Shown in pieces: positions 22,481 to 31,201 of a DNA stretch of 64,000 nucleotides. Position 1 is the first letter of the stretch. Each line of letters opens with the position of its first letter. The DNA comes from Kyrpidia tusciae DSM 2912. Lineage in GTDB: Bacteria; Bacillota; Bacilli; Kyrpidiales; Kyrpidiaceae. A program made the translations under genes and the position numbers. The notes under the pieces are model-generated. The model had not been told where the DNA came from, did no database searches, and worked only from the letters and a program-made list of their open reading frames with translations. The stretch covers positions 930,001 to 994,000 of the forward strand of contig NC_014098.1 in NCBI RefSeq assembly GCF_000092905.1, given 5' to 3'.

Positions 22481-23386
22481 GTGGAACGGGGTACGCACGG
22501 CCGGGCGATTTCGGCTGCGGGGAGCGACTTATGGACACTGATGCGCCCCCGTCAATGGATGAAAAACGTCTTTGTCTTGGCGCCGGTGTTTTTTGCCGGA
22601 AAGATCGGCAACTGGGGCTCCCTGTGGGCCACGGTGGCGGCCACGGTGGCATTCTGTTTCATGAGCAGTGCCGTCTACGTGGTCAACGATTTCATGGACA
22701 TGGACAGGGATCGGGCTCACCCGAAAAAAAAGCACCGCCCTTTGGCGTCCGGCCGGGTGTCCCCGGGGCCGGCGGTGGTTTTGGCCGCCGCTCTATTTGT
22801 GGCGGCCGAGTGGTTGGGCTGGGTGGCGGACACGGGCGCAGGCGTGCCGACGGTGCTGCTGATCTACGGGTCGATGAATTTGCTGTATAGCACTGTCTTG
22901 AAACATTATGCCATCGTGGACGTGTTAATCATCGCCTTGGGGTTTGTCCTCCGGGTGGTGGCCGGGGCGTTTGCTGCTGAAGTGCCGCCGAGCCCGTGGC
23001 TTTTGCTGACAACCTTCCTGTTGGCCTCGGTGCTGGGGCTATGTAAACGGCGGGCGGAACTGGCTGCCCTGGAGGACCAAGCGGCGGTACATCGGGCCAA
23101 TCTCGGCGTATACACGGTGGACCTCCTCAACCAGCTGATTTCGATCTCGACAGCCGCCACCATTATGACGTACGCCATGTACACCTTCAGCGGACCTCAA
23201 GGTCCCAGAGCCATGGTGACCGTTCCCTTTGTCGTGTACGGTCTCTTTCGCTATCTCTATTTGGTCAATCAGAAAAATGAAGGAGAGAATCCCGATCAGA
23301 TTGTGGTGCGAGACCCCCCCTTTGTGATCAACGGCCTCCTGTGGGTGGGGGCGAGTTTTGCCGTCGTCTATTGGCCGTGGCTCTAA
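22481..23386 (+). CDS. UbiA-family prenyltransferase (decaprenyl-phosphate phosphoribosyltransferase-like)
   Basis: The 301-residue integral membrane protein has about eight hydrophobic helices and the two Asp-rich motifs of the UbiA superfamily: NDFMDMDRDRAHPKKKHRP near residue 75 and the second-motif region around YAIVDVLIIALGFVLRVVAGAF near 150. The RPRQWMKNVFVLAPVFF start and the H-P-x-K-x-x-R-P segment resemble the subgroup that includes 5-phosphoribosyl-1-phosphate decaprenyl-phosphate transferases more than menaquinone or heme enzymes. A lipid-linked sugar role is therefore favoured but not proven. GTG 22481 follows GGGGGAA; in-frame upstream codons run back into the ilv-leu terminator. 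Confidence 0.75.
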   Translation: MERGTHGRAISAAGSDLWTLMRPRQWMKNVFVLAPVFFAGKIGNWGSLWATVAATVAFCFMSSAVYVVNDFMDMDRDRAHPKKKHRPLASGRVSPGPAVVLAAALFVAAEWLGWVADTGAGVPTVLLIYGSMNLLYSTVLKHYAIVDVLIIALGFVLRVVAGAFAAEVPPSPWLLLTTFLLASVLGLCKRRAELAALEDQAAVHRANLGVYTVDLLNQLISISTAATIMTYAMYTFSGPQGPRAMVTVPFVVYGLFRYLYLVNQKNEGENPDQIVVRDPPFVINGLLWVGASFAVVYWPWL

Positions 23387-23401
23387 AAGGAGTGAGCGCT
23401 G

Positions 23402-23749
23402 ATGGCAGCTGATTGCATTTTTTGCCGCATTGTGCGCGGCGAATCCCCTGCACGCAGGGTATACGAAAACGCGCATGTTGTCGCCTTTCACGATATCGCC
23501 CCCCAGGCCCCGGTCCACGTCCTGGTGATTCCCCGCCTCCATATTGCATCAGTTTTGGAGCTCGGCGAGGAGGAGGTGGAGATCCTGAAAGGGGTCCACG
23601 AGGCGATCCGTCGGGTGGCGGAGGAGACGGGCGTGGCCACAACCGGATTTCGGGTGGTCACCAATTGCGGGCGGGACGGCCATCAAACGGTGTTTCATCT
23701 CCATTATCACATATTGGGCGGCCGGCGGCTCGGCTGGCCGCCGGGTTAA
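23402..23749 (+). CDS. histidine triad (HIT) nucleotide-binding protein, Hint type
   Basis: The 115-residue protein begins CIFCRIVRGE with the two-cysteine start common in bacterial Hint proteins, has IAPQAPVHVLVIPRLHI in the middle, and ends with the triad HLHYH near residue 102. Hint enzymes hydrolyse adenosine phosphoramidates; the cellular substrate is unknown. It lies 15 nt after the prenyltransferase gene and is probably co-transcribed. Confidence 0.93.
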   Translation: MAADCIFCRIVRGESPARRVYENAHVVAFHDIAPQAPVHVLVIPRLHIASVLELGEEEVEILKGVHEAIRRVAEETGVATTGFRVVTNCGRDGHQTVFHLHYHILGGRRLGWPPG

Positions 23750-23794
23750 ATCGAAGCCGGAGTCGGGGATTCAAAAACGAGGAGGCTGGGACAC

Positions 23795-24841
23795 GTGGAC
23801 GGGACAAAACCGTTAGCCGGATTAAGAATCGTTGATTTTTCTCGACTTCTCCCCGGCCCCTTTGGAACGTGGCGACTGGCACAACTCGGGGCCGAGGTCC
23901 TCAAGGTGGAGGATGTGCGGGGCGGCGATCCCATGCGGTTGTTCGGACCGCTCTACGATGCGGTCAATCGAGGGAAACAAAGCGTTGCCCTGGACCTCCG
24001 CGAGGAAACGGGCCGTCGCCAAGCCCTCGCCTTGATTCGGGCCGCGGACGTGTGCATCGAGAGTTATCGCCCGGGAGTGATGAAGGCGATGGGGCTGGAC
24101 GAACCGTCTGTTCGGCAGCTCAATCCCCGGCTCATCTACTGTTCAGTGACCGGCTACGGGCAGAAAGGGTCCTGGGCTGAGCTGGCCGGCCATGACATTA
24201 ACTACTTGTCCGTTACCGGTGTGACGGCGGTGACCGGCGTTGCCGTCGGCGATGAGGAGCATTTGGCAGTCCCGGGGATTACTGTGGCCGACTATGCCGG
24301 CGGGGTGGCGCTGGTGGAGGCGGTGCTCGCCGCCCTGTGGCGCCGGGAACGCACCGGGGAGGGGGCTTACCTCGACGTTGCGATGCAGGATATGCTTTTG
24401 TCCTTTCAAGCGGTGAATGGAGCCCTGGCCCGGGCGGGTTTGCCCACGGGTCCGGAGAAACAAGAGCTCAATGGCGGAGTGGTCTGCTACCATCTGTACC
24501 GGGCGAAGGATGGTTGGGTTTCCCTGGGTGCACTGGAACAAAAGTTTTGGGATCGATTCTGTCAAGGTGTGGGTCGGCCACAGTGGCGAGACAAAAGCCG
24601 GTCTTCCGCATCCCCGGATAATCCGGTGTACCGGGAGATGGTGGAATTATTTCGATCCCGGCCCCGGGATGAGTGGGCGACCCTGGGCGAACAGTGGGAC
24701 TGCTGTTTGATGCCGGTTCTCACCGTTCCCGAGGTGGTCGAACGGTTTTCCGACCACCCCGCATTTCGCCAGGGCCGAGGTCCGGCTCTGGGAGAACACT
24801 CGTGGCCGTGGGTTCGAGAGGCCCTGGCGTCGGCAGACTGA
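23795..24841 (+). CDS. class III CoA-transferase (CaiB/BaiF family)
   Basis: The 348-residue protein begins LAGLRIVDFSRLLPGPFGTW, the family N-terminus, followed by GAEVLKVEDVRGGDP and LDLREETGR. The segment YLDVAMQDMLLSF near residue 190 carries the aspartate that takes up CoA in family members. It is a little shorter than the usual 390-400 residues in the C-terminal region. Substrates in the family range from formate and carnitine to 2-methylacyl-CoA racemisation, so none is assigned. Start is GTG 23795 after AGGAGG. Confidence 0.85.
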   Translation: MDGTKPLAGLRIVDFSRLLPGPFGTWRLAQLGAEVLKVEDVRGGDPMRLFGPLYDAVNRGKQSVALDLREETGRRQALALIRAADVCIESYRPGVMKAMGLDEPSVRQLNPRLIYCSVTGYGQKGSWAELAGHDINYLSVTGVTAVTGVAVGDEEHLAVPGITVADYAGGVALVEAVLAALWRRERTGEGAYLDVAMQDMLLSFQAVNGALARAGLPTGPEKQELNGGVVCYHLYRAKDGWVSLGALEQKFWDRFCQGVGRPQWRDKSRSSASPDNPVYREMVELFRSRPRDEWATLGEQWDCCLMPVLTVPEVVERFSDHPAFRQGRGPALGEHSWPWVREALASAD

Positions 24842-24870
24842 ACGACGATCTGCCCGAGCAGTTCTGTGGG

Positions 24871-26976
24871 TCAAATTCGCGGGTAGATATTCCGCCGATG
24901 GGTGTCCAGGGCTGTTTCATAAAGCCGTTCCTGGCTGTTTAAGGGTTCCTCCGCTTCCCCGGGGGTTATGCGCACGTAGGTGCCGTCCGACAACAATTGA
25001 CGGCGCTTCACGTTGTCGGCCAATTGGGTCTCCAGAATTTCGATCACCCGGCGCTTGAGCCTCGGATTGAGCACCGGAAACAAGGTCTCCACCCGGCGTT
25101 CCAGATTGCGGGTCATCCAATCGGCACTGGATATCCACACCTTTTCCCGGCGCCCGGCGCGAAAACAGTACGCCCGCCCGTGTTCCAAGAAGCGGCCGAC
25201 GATGCTGTGGACGCGGATGTTTTCGCTCACTCCGGGTATCCCGGGCCTCAGGCAGCAAATGCCGCGAATGATCAGGTCGATTTGAACGCCGGCGCAGGAC
25301 GCCCGATACAGCGCTTGAATCATTTCCTTATCCGTCAATGCGTTCATCTTTGCGAGAATGCGTCCGGGCTGTTCCGGGGTGGAGTGGGCGATCACCTCTT
25401 CGATCTGCTCGACAAAGGCCTCCTCCAGCCCCCAAGGCGCCACTCGAAGGTGATGCAGCTCGGGCAGGGAGGAATAGCCGGAGAGCTGATTGAAAATCGA
25501 AGAAACATCTTCACCGATCAGTTCGTTGGCGGTGAAAAGGCCGAAGTCGGTGTACAGGCGAGCCGTATTTTCATTGTAATTCCCGGTGCCGAGGTGGACA
25601 TAGCGCCGGAGCCGGTCTTTCTCCCGGCGCACCACCAGAATCATTTTGGCGTGGGTTTTCAGTCCCACCAGGCCGTAGATGACGTGACAGCCGGCCTTTT
25701 CCAATTGTTTTGCCCACACGATATTTTTTTCTTCGTCAAATCTCGCCCGGAGTTCCACCAAAACGGTGACTTGCTTGCCGTTTTCCGCCGCTTCGGCCAG
25801 GGCCGCCACGATGGGGGAATCGCCTCCGACCCGGTACAGGGTTTGCTTGATGGCCAAAACCTGGGGATCCTGAGCGGCCTGGCGCACGAAATGCACCACG
25901 GGTTCAAAGGATTCATAGGGGTGATACAGGAGGATATCCCGCTTGCGGATGGCCTCGAAGATATCCTGCTCCCCCCGGAGATCCGTCGGGAGGATCGGGG
26001 GGTAATCCACAAAACGGAAGGCTTCGAACCCGTCTTGGTTGACAAACCGAAACAGGAAGGTCAAATCCAGAGGCCCCTCCAATTCAAATACTTCCTGGGG
26101 GCTGACCTCCTCCCACTCTTCCAGCACCTCCCGCAGGTACGGGTGCATGTCCCGCTCCACTTCAATCCGAACCGCATCTGCCGTCTTGCGCTTCTTCAGT
26201 TCTTTTTCGATCTCCTCGAGGAGATCTTCCGCCGCATCCTCGTTAAGGGTTAAATCGGCGTTTCGAGTGATGCGAAAAGGGCTCGCCGATAAGATGTGCT
26301 TCCCCCGAAACAGATCCTGCAGGTGCATGCGAATCACTTCTTCGAGCAGGATATAAGTCCGTTTGCCACCTTCCGCCGGCAACTCGATGAACCGGGGCAA
26401 TACGCTGGGGACCTGGACAAAGGCAAACAGATAGGGCTCTTTTTCCGGATCCTCCGATTCGATGAGCACCGCCAGGTTCAGGCTTCGGTTGAGGAGCATC
26501 GGGAACGGCCGGCTGGCGTCCACCGCCATGGGCGTCAACACCGGGTAAATCATTCGGTCGAAAAGATCCGAGACGTAGGCTTTCTGTTCCCGGTTCAACT
26601 GTTTGGCCCCGATGAAGGAGATCCCCGCCTCTTGCAGCAACGGGACGAGCACTTCCCGCCAGGCGTGCATCTGGTCGCGCATGAAGTCCCGACTGCGCCG
26701 CAGGGCCGCGTTCCACTGCTCCATGGCGGACATCTTCGTTTTGTTGTCGGGAACGTTGCTTCCCGTCTTGATTTGTTCCTTCAGCCCCGCGATGCGCACC
26801 ATAAAGAATTCATCCAGATTGGAGCTGGTGATCGCCAGGAACCTCAAGCGTTCGAACAAGGGGTTGCCGCTGTCCAGGGCTTCCTCCAACACTCGCTCGT
26901 TAAAGGACAACCAACTCAGTTCTCGATTGATATAATAGGCCGGGTTCTCAAAGTCTTGAGGCGTGGTCAAGATCAT
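24871..26976 (-). CDS. ppk: polyphosphate kinase
   Basis: This PPK1 enzyme makes polyphosphate from ATP. The 701-residue protein has the N-terminal domain beginning NRELSWLSFNERVLEEA, the SNLDEFFMVR head contact, and two phospholipase-D-like C-terminal domains. The phosphohistidine segment is LVGLKTHAKMILVVRR near residue 430, and a second conserved histidine lies in IVGRFLEHGRAYCFRAG near 590. Length matches the family. It is the second gene of a ppx-ppk operon and overlaps ppx by 29 nt. Confidence 0.96.
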   Translation of the reverse strand: MILTTPQDFENPAYYINRELSWLSFNERVLEEALDSGNPLFERLRFLAITSSNLDEFFMVRIAGLKEQIKTGSNVPDNKTKMSAMEQWNAALRRSRDFMRDQMHAWREVLVPLLQEAGISFIGAKQLNREQKAYVSDLFDRMIYPVLTPMAVDASRPFPMLLNRSLNLAVLIESEDPEKEPYLFAFVQVPSVLPRFIELPAEGGKRTYILLEEVIRMHLQDLFRGKHILSASPFRITRNADLTLNEDAAEDLLEEIEKELKKRKTADAVRIEVERDMHPYLREVLEEWEEVSPQEVFELEGPLDLTFLFRFVNQDGFEAFRFVDYPPILPTDLRGEQDIFEAIRKRDILLYHPYESFEPVVHFVRQAAQDPQVLAIKQTLYRVGGDSPIVAALAEAAENGKQVTVLVELRARFDEEKNIVWAKQLEKAGCHVIYGLVGLKTHAKMILVVRREKDRLRRYVHLGTGNYNENTARLYTDFGLFTANELIGEDVSSIFNQLSGYSSLPELHHLRVAPWGLEEAFVEQIEEVIAHSTPEQPGRILAKMNALTDKEMIQALYRASCAGVQIDLIIRGICCLRPGIPGVSENIRVHSIVGRFLEHGRAYCFRAGRREKVWISSADWMTRNLERRVETLFPVLNPRLKRRVIEILETQLADNVKRRQLLSDGTYVRITPGEAEEPLNSQERLYETALDTHRRNIYPRI

Positions 26977-28495
26977 CGACCTCCAACCGTATCTCGCGCT
27001 GAAAAACCTTTCGACATTTCTTGGTCCATTCCAAAGCCAGGTCTAACTCAATTCCCAAAGGTTGCCTCGCCTTCACAATCAGCTTCCAGGCCCGGCCATC
27101 GGGTTGAAGGTCGAGGCCGGTGACGACACCGGTTTCCGTGCGGTCAAAGGCCCGGACCAGTCGCAGGATCACTCCCAACTGAGTGATGGTCGGGATATCC
27201 TCTTCGTCGAAAAATTCCTGATACATAGAAAGGTAAGTTTGAATCTGCTTGGTGCTTTTGAAGGCTGCAATGGCCGCCGCCATGACGCGGTCCCGGTGGC
27301 TGATCCCGAAAAGGGGAATCTGAAGGAGCAGGTAAAAGGTGTGTTTACTCGTATTATAGATACTGATGGCTCGACCGATGTCGTGGAGGAGCGCCGCCAC
27401 CTGAAGCCAGCGCCGATGTTCTTCGGACGCTTCCACCAAGCCGTGGTTCACCATGGCCGTAAACAATCGATCCGCCAGTTTCCATACGTGAAAGGCATGG
27501 TTCCGGTTCAGGCCAAACTGATCGTGGATGTTTTCAATGCTGTACATCAGGGTGTCCGGGAGCAACTCCTGTCCCCGAATGTGCAGAATATGTTCCATCA
27601 ATACCCCGTCTCGCAAGCCTTTGTTGCTGATGACGAACCGGGACGTGCCCACTCGCTTCAGGATCTGATCCAATATTGCCAGCCCCGCCGTGATAATGTC
27701 CGCCCGGTCGGCGGACAGGCCAGTGATGTTCCTGCGTTTGACGATGGGCATGGAGCGAACCATGTCGAGGATCGCCGTGACCTCTGTGGGCCACATCTCG
27801 TATCCGTGGAGAATCAGCAGGGGATAATGCCGCCGGCGCTGATGAATGCGCGCCAAAGATCGCGCCGTCCCCCCCATGCCGATCACCGGGAATCCCAATC
27901 CCGTGAGCCACGGGCGGCGGTCCAGTTCTCTCTGAATGACCCGATCCAAGTTTTTCATGTCCTTCATGGACGGAAGATCACTTCGGAGAAACTCCCGGGT
28001 CAAGGAGACGGCGCCGTAGGGAATGGAGTCGGCCCGCACCAGGCGGCGGTCGCGAAAAACGGTGATCTCCGTGCTGCCGCCGCCGATGTCCACGGTGACC
28101 CCTTCTTCCAGCGCCAGCGAATTCACCACCGCCAGGTATCCGTACCGGGCTTCCTCCTCACCGCTGACCACCCGGAAAGGGATCCCGGTGGCTTCATAGA
28201 TCCGCTTGAGCACTTCCTCCCGGTTTACGGCCATGCGAACGGCCTGGGTGGCGATTCCCGTGATGTGGGTTACCCCATACGCTCGGCACAACTGGCAGAA
28301 TTGCTCCAATACCCGAAGCGCCGCCTTGATCCCGGCTTCGGCGATTCGCCCATCGTCCCCCAAGTGGCTGCTGAGACGAACGGTTTGTTTAAGATTATCG
28401 ATTTCTTGTTGAGTGCCCTGTGAACCAAGTCGATAGATGACCAAGCGGACGGAGTTGGATCCAAGGTCGACAACGGCTCCGAGTTCGTGGCTCAT
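26948..28495 (-). CDS. ppx: exopolyphosphatase / guanosine pentaphosphate phosphohydrolase with HD domain
   Basis: The 515-residue protein has the ASKHA phosphatase fold: VVDLGSNSVRLVIYRLG at the N-terminus, a second phosphate motif DIGGGSTEITVFRDR near residue 140, and the GMGGTARSLARI segment near 220. The C-terminal third carries an HD-type domain with LLHDIGRAISIYNTSKHTFYLL near residue 370. Start ATG 28495 follows GAGGAA. Its overlap with ppk suggests coupled production of the synthetic and degradative polyphosphate enzymes. Ppx and GppA activities cannot be separated by sequence alone. Confidence 0.92.
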   Translation of the reverse strand: MSHELGAVVDLGSNSVRLVIYRLGSQGTQQEIDNLKQTVRLSSHLGDDGRIAEAGIKAALRVLEQFCQLCRAYGVTHITGIATQAVRMAVNREEVLKRIYEATGIPFRVVSGEEEARYGYLAVVNSLALEEGVTVDIGGGSTEITVFRDRRLVRADSIPYGAVSLTREFLRSDLPSMKDMKNLDRVIQRELDRRPWLTGLGFPVIGMGGTARSLARIHQRRRHYPLLILHGYEMWPTEVTAILDMVRSMPIVKRRNITGLSADRADIITAGLAILDQILKRVGTSRFVISNKGLRDGVLMEHILHIRGQELLPDTLMYSIENIHDQFGLNRNHAFHVWKLADRLFTAMVNHGLVEASEEHRRWLQVAALLHDIGRAISIYNTSKHTFYLLLQIPLFGISHRDRVMAAAIAAFKSTKQIQTYLSMYQEFFDEEDIPTITQLGVILRLVRAFDRTETGVVTGLDLQPDGRAWKLIVKARQPLGIELDLALEWTKKCRKVFQREIRLEVDDLDHASRL

Positions 28496-28558
28496 CCCAA
28501 TGAATTCCTCCGTTGTTTTCTCAGGGGACCACCAAGCTTTATTTCTATTGTACAGCAT

Positions 28559-28738
28559 TCCCGGAGGTCTTTCGACACGCCTGGCTGGTGAACGCCGGGA
28601 CCGAGGCCAACGAAATGGCGATTGAGCTGGACCGGCTGGCGACGGAGAAAACGCACATCATCGCCACCCTCGGGTGGGGACACGGCAATACCCCGGACAC
28701 CAGCGTGGCCGGGGTCACTGCAATCTGGAGATTTTTTC
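28559..28738 (+). pseudogene. fragment of a class III aminotransferase
   Basis: The plus-strand frame reads FRHAWLVNAGTEANEMAIEL followed by DRLATEKTHIIATLGWGHGNT. This matches the V-N-S/A-G-x-E-A-N-E-x-A-I segment and following strand-turn-H-G block of class III PLP aminotransferases. Only about 55-60 residues are recognisable: there is no start codon with a ribosome site, no PLP-lysine region, and the frame runs into the antiparallel IclR gene. It looks like a leftover from deletion of a larger gene. The match is by motif recognition, not a database search. Confidence 0.5.
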
Positions 28739-29461
28739 CGATATTTGATGGGCGGCTTTTGTGACGAGGCGTGTAAGAGAACCTGCGGTCTCTCGGCGCA
28801 GCCGGACTTCGGGACCGGCCAGGCTGACGGCTGCGACGACATGGTCATGGGCGTCCCGGATCGGCGCGGCCACGCAATACAACCCCACCTCGTACTCTTC
28901 ATTGTCAATGGCGTAGCCCTGCCGTCGGATCGACCGCATCTCTTCATAAAATCGGTCCGGGTCGCTGATGGTGTTGGGGGTCATCGGCGTCAGTCCTTGG
29001 GTCACGACCTGCCGCACGTACCGGTCGGGTTGAAAGGCAAGCTGAACCTTGCCGAGTCCCGTACAATAAGCGGGCATGCGACCTCCGATCTTTGTCTCGA
29101 TGCGGATCGCCCGTTCCGATCGCAGCTTGGCCAGATAGTAAACTTCCGTCTGTTCCAAAACGGCCAAATGAACGGTCTCCCCGGTGGTTTTCACCAACGA
29201 CTCCATGACAGGAGAAGCCACTTGAAGGAGTTTCGGCAACGGTGAAACGGATCGGCCCCAGTCCAGAACCTTCAGGCCCAAACGGTACTTCTTCCCCGGC
29301 GTTTGTACCAAGACCTTTTGTTTGCAGAGAGACTTGACAATGTGGTGGACCGTGCTCTTGTTCATATTCAGCTGCGAAGTGAGTTCGGAAATTCCCAACT
29401 CTGTTTTCTCGGGAGTAAAACAGTTCAAAATGTTAACGACATGATCGACCGACTTGATCAT
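28715..29461 (-). CDS. IclR-family transcriptional regulator
   Basis: The 248-residue protein has an N-terminal winged helix-turn-helix (SVDHVVNILNCFTPEKTELG, then SELTSQLNMNKSTVHHIVKSL) and a C-terminal IclR effector domain (LGLKVLDWGRS, MPAYCTGLGKVQLAF, RRQGYAIDNEEYEVGLYCVAAPI, AAVSLAGP). ATG 29461 follows GGGGGAG; an in-frame ATG at 29506 lacks one. It is divergent from the aromatic-degradation cluster, 480 nt away, and is a candidate regulator of it. IclR proteins commonly control aromatic pathways, but its effector is unknown and it could also regulate the lost gene whose remnant lies beside it. Confidence 0.88.
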   Translation of the reverse strand: MIKSVDHVVNILNCFTPEKTELGISELTSQLNMNKSTVHHIVKSLCKQKVLVQTPGKKYRLGLKVLDWGRSVSPLPKLLQVASPVMESLVKTTGETVHLAVLEQTEVYYLAKLRSERAIRIETKIGGRMPAYCTGLGKVQLAFQPDRYVRQVVTQGLTPMTPNTISDPDRFYEEMRSIRRQGYAIDNEEYEVGLYCVAAPIRDAHDHVVAAVSLAGPEVRLRRETAGSLTRLVTKAAHQISEKISRLQ

Positions 29462-29506
29462 GGTGCTCCCCCCTAACCATAGATCGACGAGAGAGTCTTG
29501 TCTCAT

Positions 29507-29858
29507 TTCGAGCCGGTGTTTCTACCTTACCTAAATTATTATTGACTCAACCCGAACTTGGTTTCAAGTGGATGGCGTACATTTCAAGCGGCGTACCGAA
29601 AAACGCGTGTGGCATGAAAGAGGGAGGCGCCGGTTGGATGAACCCGCAGGGTTCCGTGCGGTGCCGAAAACACAAAACGGGGTTCGCTATAACGCCCGGT
29701 TTCTGTTGAAGGTGAAGAGGCAGTTTCATTTCGCAGATGGTTTCAAAAGTCGTACATGCACAGATCGTGCAGTCAGCAGGGGCGGGTTTCAAGAAGACCG
29801 AATGGCGGGATAGAGTAAATCGACAAACAAGTACGGCGACATTCGTCGAGATTCGCAC
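29507..29858. other. non-coding region between the IclR gene and the aromatic cluster
   Basis: About 350 nt of lower-GC sequence. Two overlapping short frames have no ribosome sites and no family resemblance. No sigma-54 -24/-12 element was seen. The region presumably contains the divergent IclR promoter and upstream activator sites. Confidence 0.4.
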
Positions 29859-29924
29859 TTACTTTTGATTCACAATCGCTTTACAATCAAAACGCAAACG
29901 AAAAGGTTTGCTGAAATCAAAACG
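29859..29924 (+). promoter_or_regulatory. candidate promoter and operator of the aromatic-degradation operon
   Basis: TTACTT (29859-29864) and TACAAT (29882-29887) are 17 nt apart; the weak -35 suggests activator dependence. Overlapping and following are two direct repeats ATCAAAACG (29886-29894 and 29916-29924), 30 bp apart, flanking the perfect palindrome GCAAAC-N6-GTTTGC (29894-29911). The spacing of about three helical turns fits a regulator site around the transcription start. The next ATG is at 29944. Confidence 0.45.
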
Positions 29925-29943
29925 AAAGGAGATTTTCAGAACA

Positions 29944-30852
29944 ATGGGTATCATGCGACTGGGAAGGGTAGAAGCCCGGGTGCTGGACCTGGAGAAAAGC
30001 ATTGACTACTACTCCAATGTGATCGGGCTGCAACTGATGGCCCGGGAGAACGGCAAAGCGTATTTCAAAGCCTGGGATGAAGAGGATCATCACAGCCTGA
30101 TCCTGACCGAGGCGGATCACGCCGGCTTGGTTCATCTTGCGTTCAAAGTGCGGTACGAACATGAGTTGGACGAGTTTGAAAAATCACTCGAAAACTACGG
30201 GGTCCGGGTGAACCGGGTGTCGAAGGGGACGAGGCTGGCCGAGGGACAAGCGATTCGCTTTGAACTGCCCACGGGGCACCTGGTGGAGTTGTATCACGAG
30301 ATCGAACGGGTGGGCAATGGCCTGAAGCTGAATCCGGATCCGTATCCCGAGAATCTGAAAGGCATTGCGCCTCCCCAGTTGGACCACCTCCTCATCACCG
30401 GAGAGGATGTACAAGGGGCGACGGATCTGCTCATGAAAGTGTTTGATTTCCACATGAGCGAGAGGATTGTCACCCTCGACGGTGAGCAGCTGCTGGCGGT
30501 ATGGTTGTTCAGGACCAACACCCCCCATGACATCGCCATTCTCAAAGGCCCGAACGGAAAGTTGCATCACTTTGCCTTCACATTGGGCAGCTGGAACGAT
30601 ATTTTGCATGCGGCGGACATTCTCGGGAAGAACAATGTGGCCTTCGACGTCACGCCGACCCGGCACGGAATCACCCGGGGCACGACGATCTACTTCTTCG
30701 ACCCGTCCGGGAACCGCAACGAAGTGTTCAGCGGCGGCTACATCCCCTGCGAAGATTTCACGCCGGTGACGTGGACGGAGGATCAGTTGGCGAGAGGGAT
30801 TTTCTATCACATGAGGGAACTGAATGAACGGTTCAGCACGGCGCTGACCTGA
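29944..30852 (+). CDS. dmpB: catechol 2,3-dioxygenase (extradiol, XylE/DmpB type)
   Basis: It opens catechol between C2 and C3 to 2-hydroxymuconate semialdehyde, using Fe(II). The 302-residue protein has two vicinal-oxygen-chelate domains. The iron ligands are visible as His148 (PQLDHLL), His209 (KLHHFAF) and Glu260 (NRNEVFSGG). The spacings of 61 and 51 residues equal those of XylE His153, His214 and Glu265. His246-region and Tyr residues (TPTRHGITRGT) are also kept. ATG 29944 is preceded by AAAGGAG. It is the first gene of the cluster, unlike the Pseudomonas dmp order, where it follows the hydroxylase genes. Confidence 0.95.
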   Translation: MGIMRLGRVEARVLDLEKSIDYYSNVIGLQLMARENGKAYFKAWDEEDHHSLILTEADHAGLVHLAFKVRYEHELDEFEKSLENYGVRVNRVSKGTRLAEGQAIRFELPTGHLVELYHEIERVGNGLKLNPDPYPENLKGIAPPQLDHLLITGEDVQGATDLLMKVFDFHMSERIVTLDGEQLLAVWLFRTNTPHDIAILKGPNGKLHHFAFTLGSWNDILHAADILGKNNVAFDVTPTRHGITRGTTIYFFDPSGNRNEVFSGGYIPCEDFTPVTWTEDQLARGIFYHMRELNERFSTALT

Positions 30853-30894
30853 GCACCGGGTACAAACAAAGGGGGCGAAAGGAGCGGCTGGGCG

Positions 30895-31185
30895 ATGGCC
30901 GATGGGTACCGGATCACTGTCCTCGGGAAAGGACGGGAATTCACCTGCAATCACGATCAGGACGTTTTGGCTGCAGCTGTCGCCCAAGGCGTACGAAGCA
31001 TCAAACGGGGATGTCGGGGCGGAGGATGCGGCTTGTGCAAGGTGCGGGTGGTGGAGGGTTCGTACGAGCTCGGCAAGACCTCCGTGGCGGTGCTCCCCCG
31101 GGATGAAAGGGAACGGGGGTTTGTTCTGACGTGCAAGACCACCCCCAAGTCGGATCTGGTCATCCGTTTGACAGAAGACTCATGA
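30895..31185 (+). CDS. dmpQ: plant-type [2Fe-2S] ferredoxin, XylT/DmpQ-like
   Basis: The 96-residue protein has the cluster motif C-x4-C-x2-C in GCRGGGCGLCKVRV near residue 42 and a fourth cysteine in FVLTCKT near residue 80. In Pseudomonas the neighbouring XylT/DmpQ ferredoxin re-reduces iron in catechol 2,3-dioxygenase inactivated by alkylcatechols. Placement directly after the dioxygenase gene supports that role here, although electron supply to the hydroxylase is also conceivable. Spacing to the neighbours is 42 and 16 nt. Confidence 0.85.
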   Translation: MADGYRITVLGKGREFTCNHDQDVLAAAVAQGVRSIKRGCRGGGCGLCKVRVVEGSYELGKTSVAVLPRDERERGFVLTCKTTPKSDLVIRLTEDS

Positions 31186-31201
31186 GAAGGGGAGGAAGCG
31201 A

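Noticed and set aside
29568-29813. Small open frames on both strands upstream of the dioxygenase
   Set aside because: They overlap each other antisense, lack ribosome sites and show no recognisable sequence features.
29507-29943. Sigma-54 promoter for the aromatic operon
   Set aside because: No TGGCAC-N5-TTGCA-like element was found. TGGCAT near 29610 has no matching -12 GC/TGC at the right distance.
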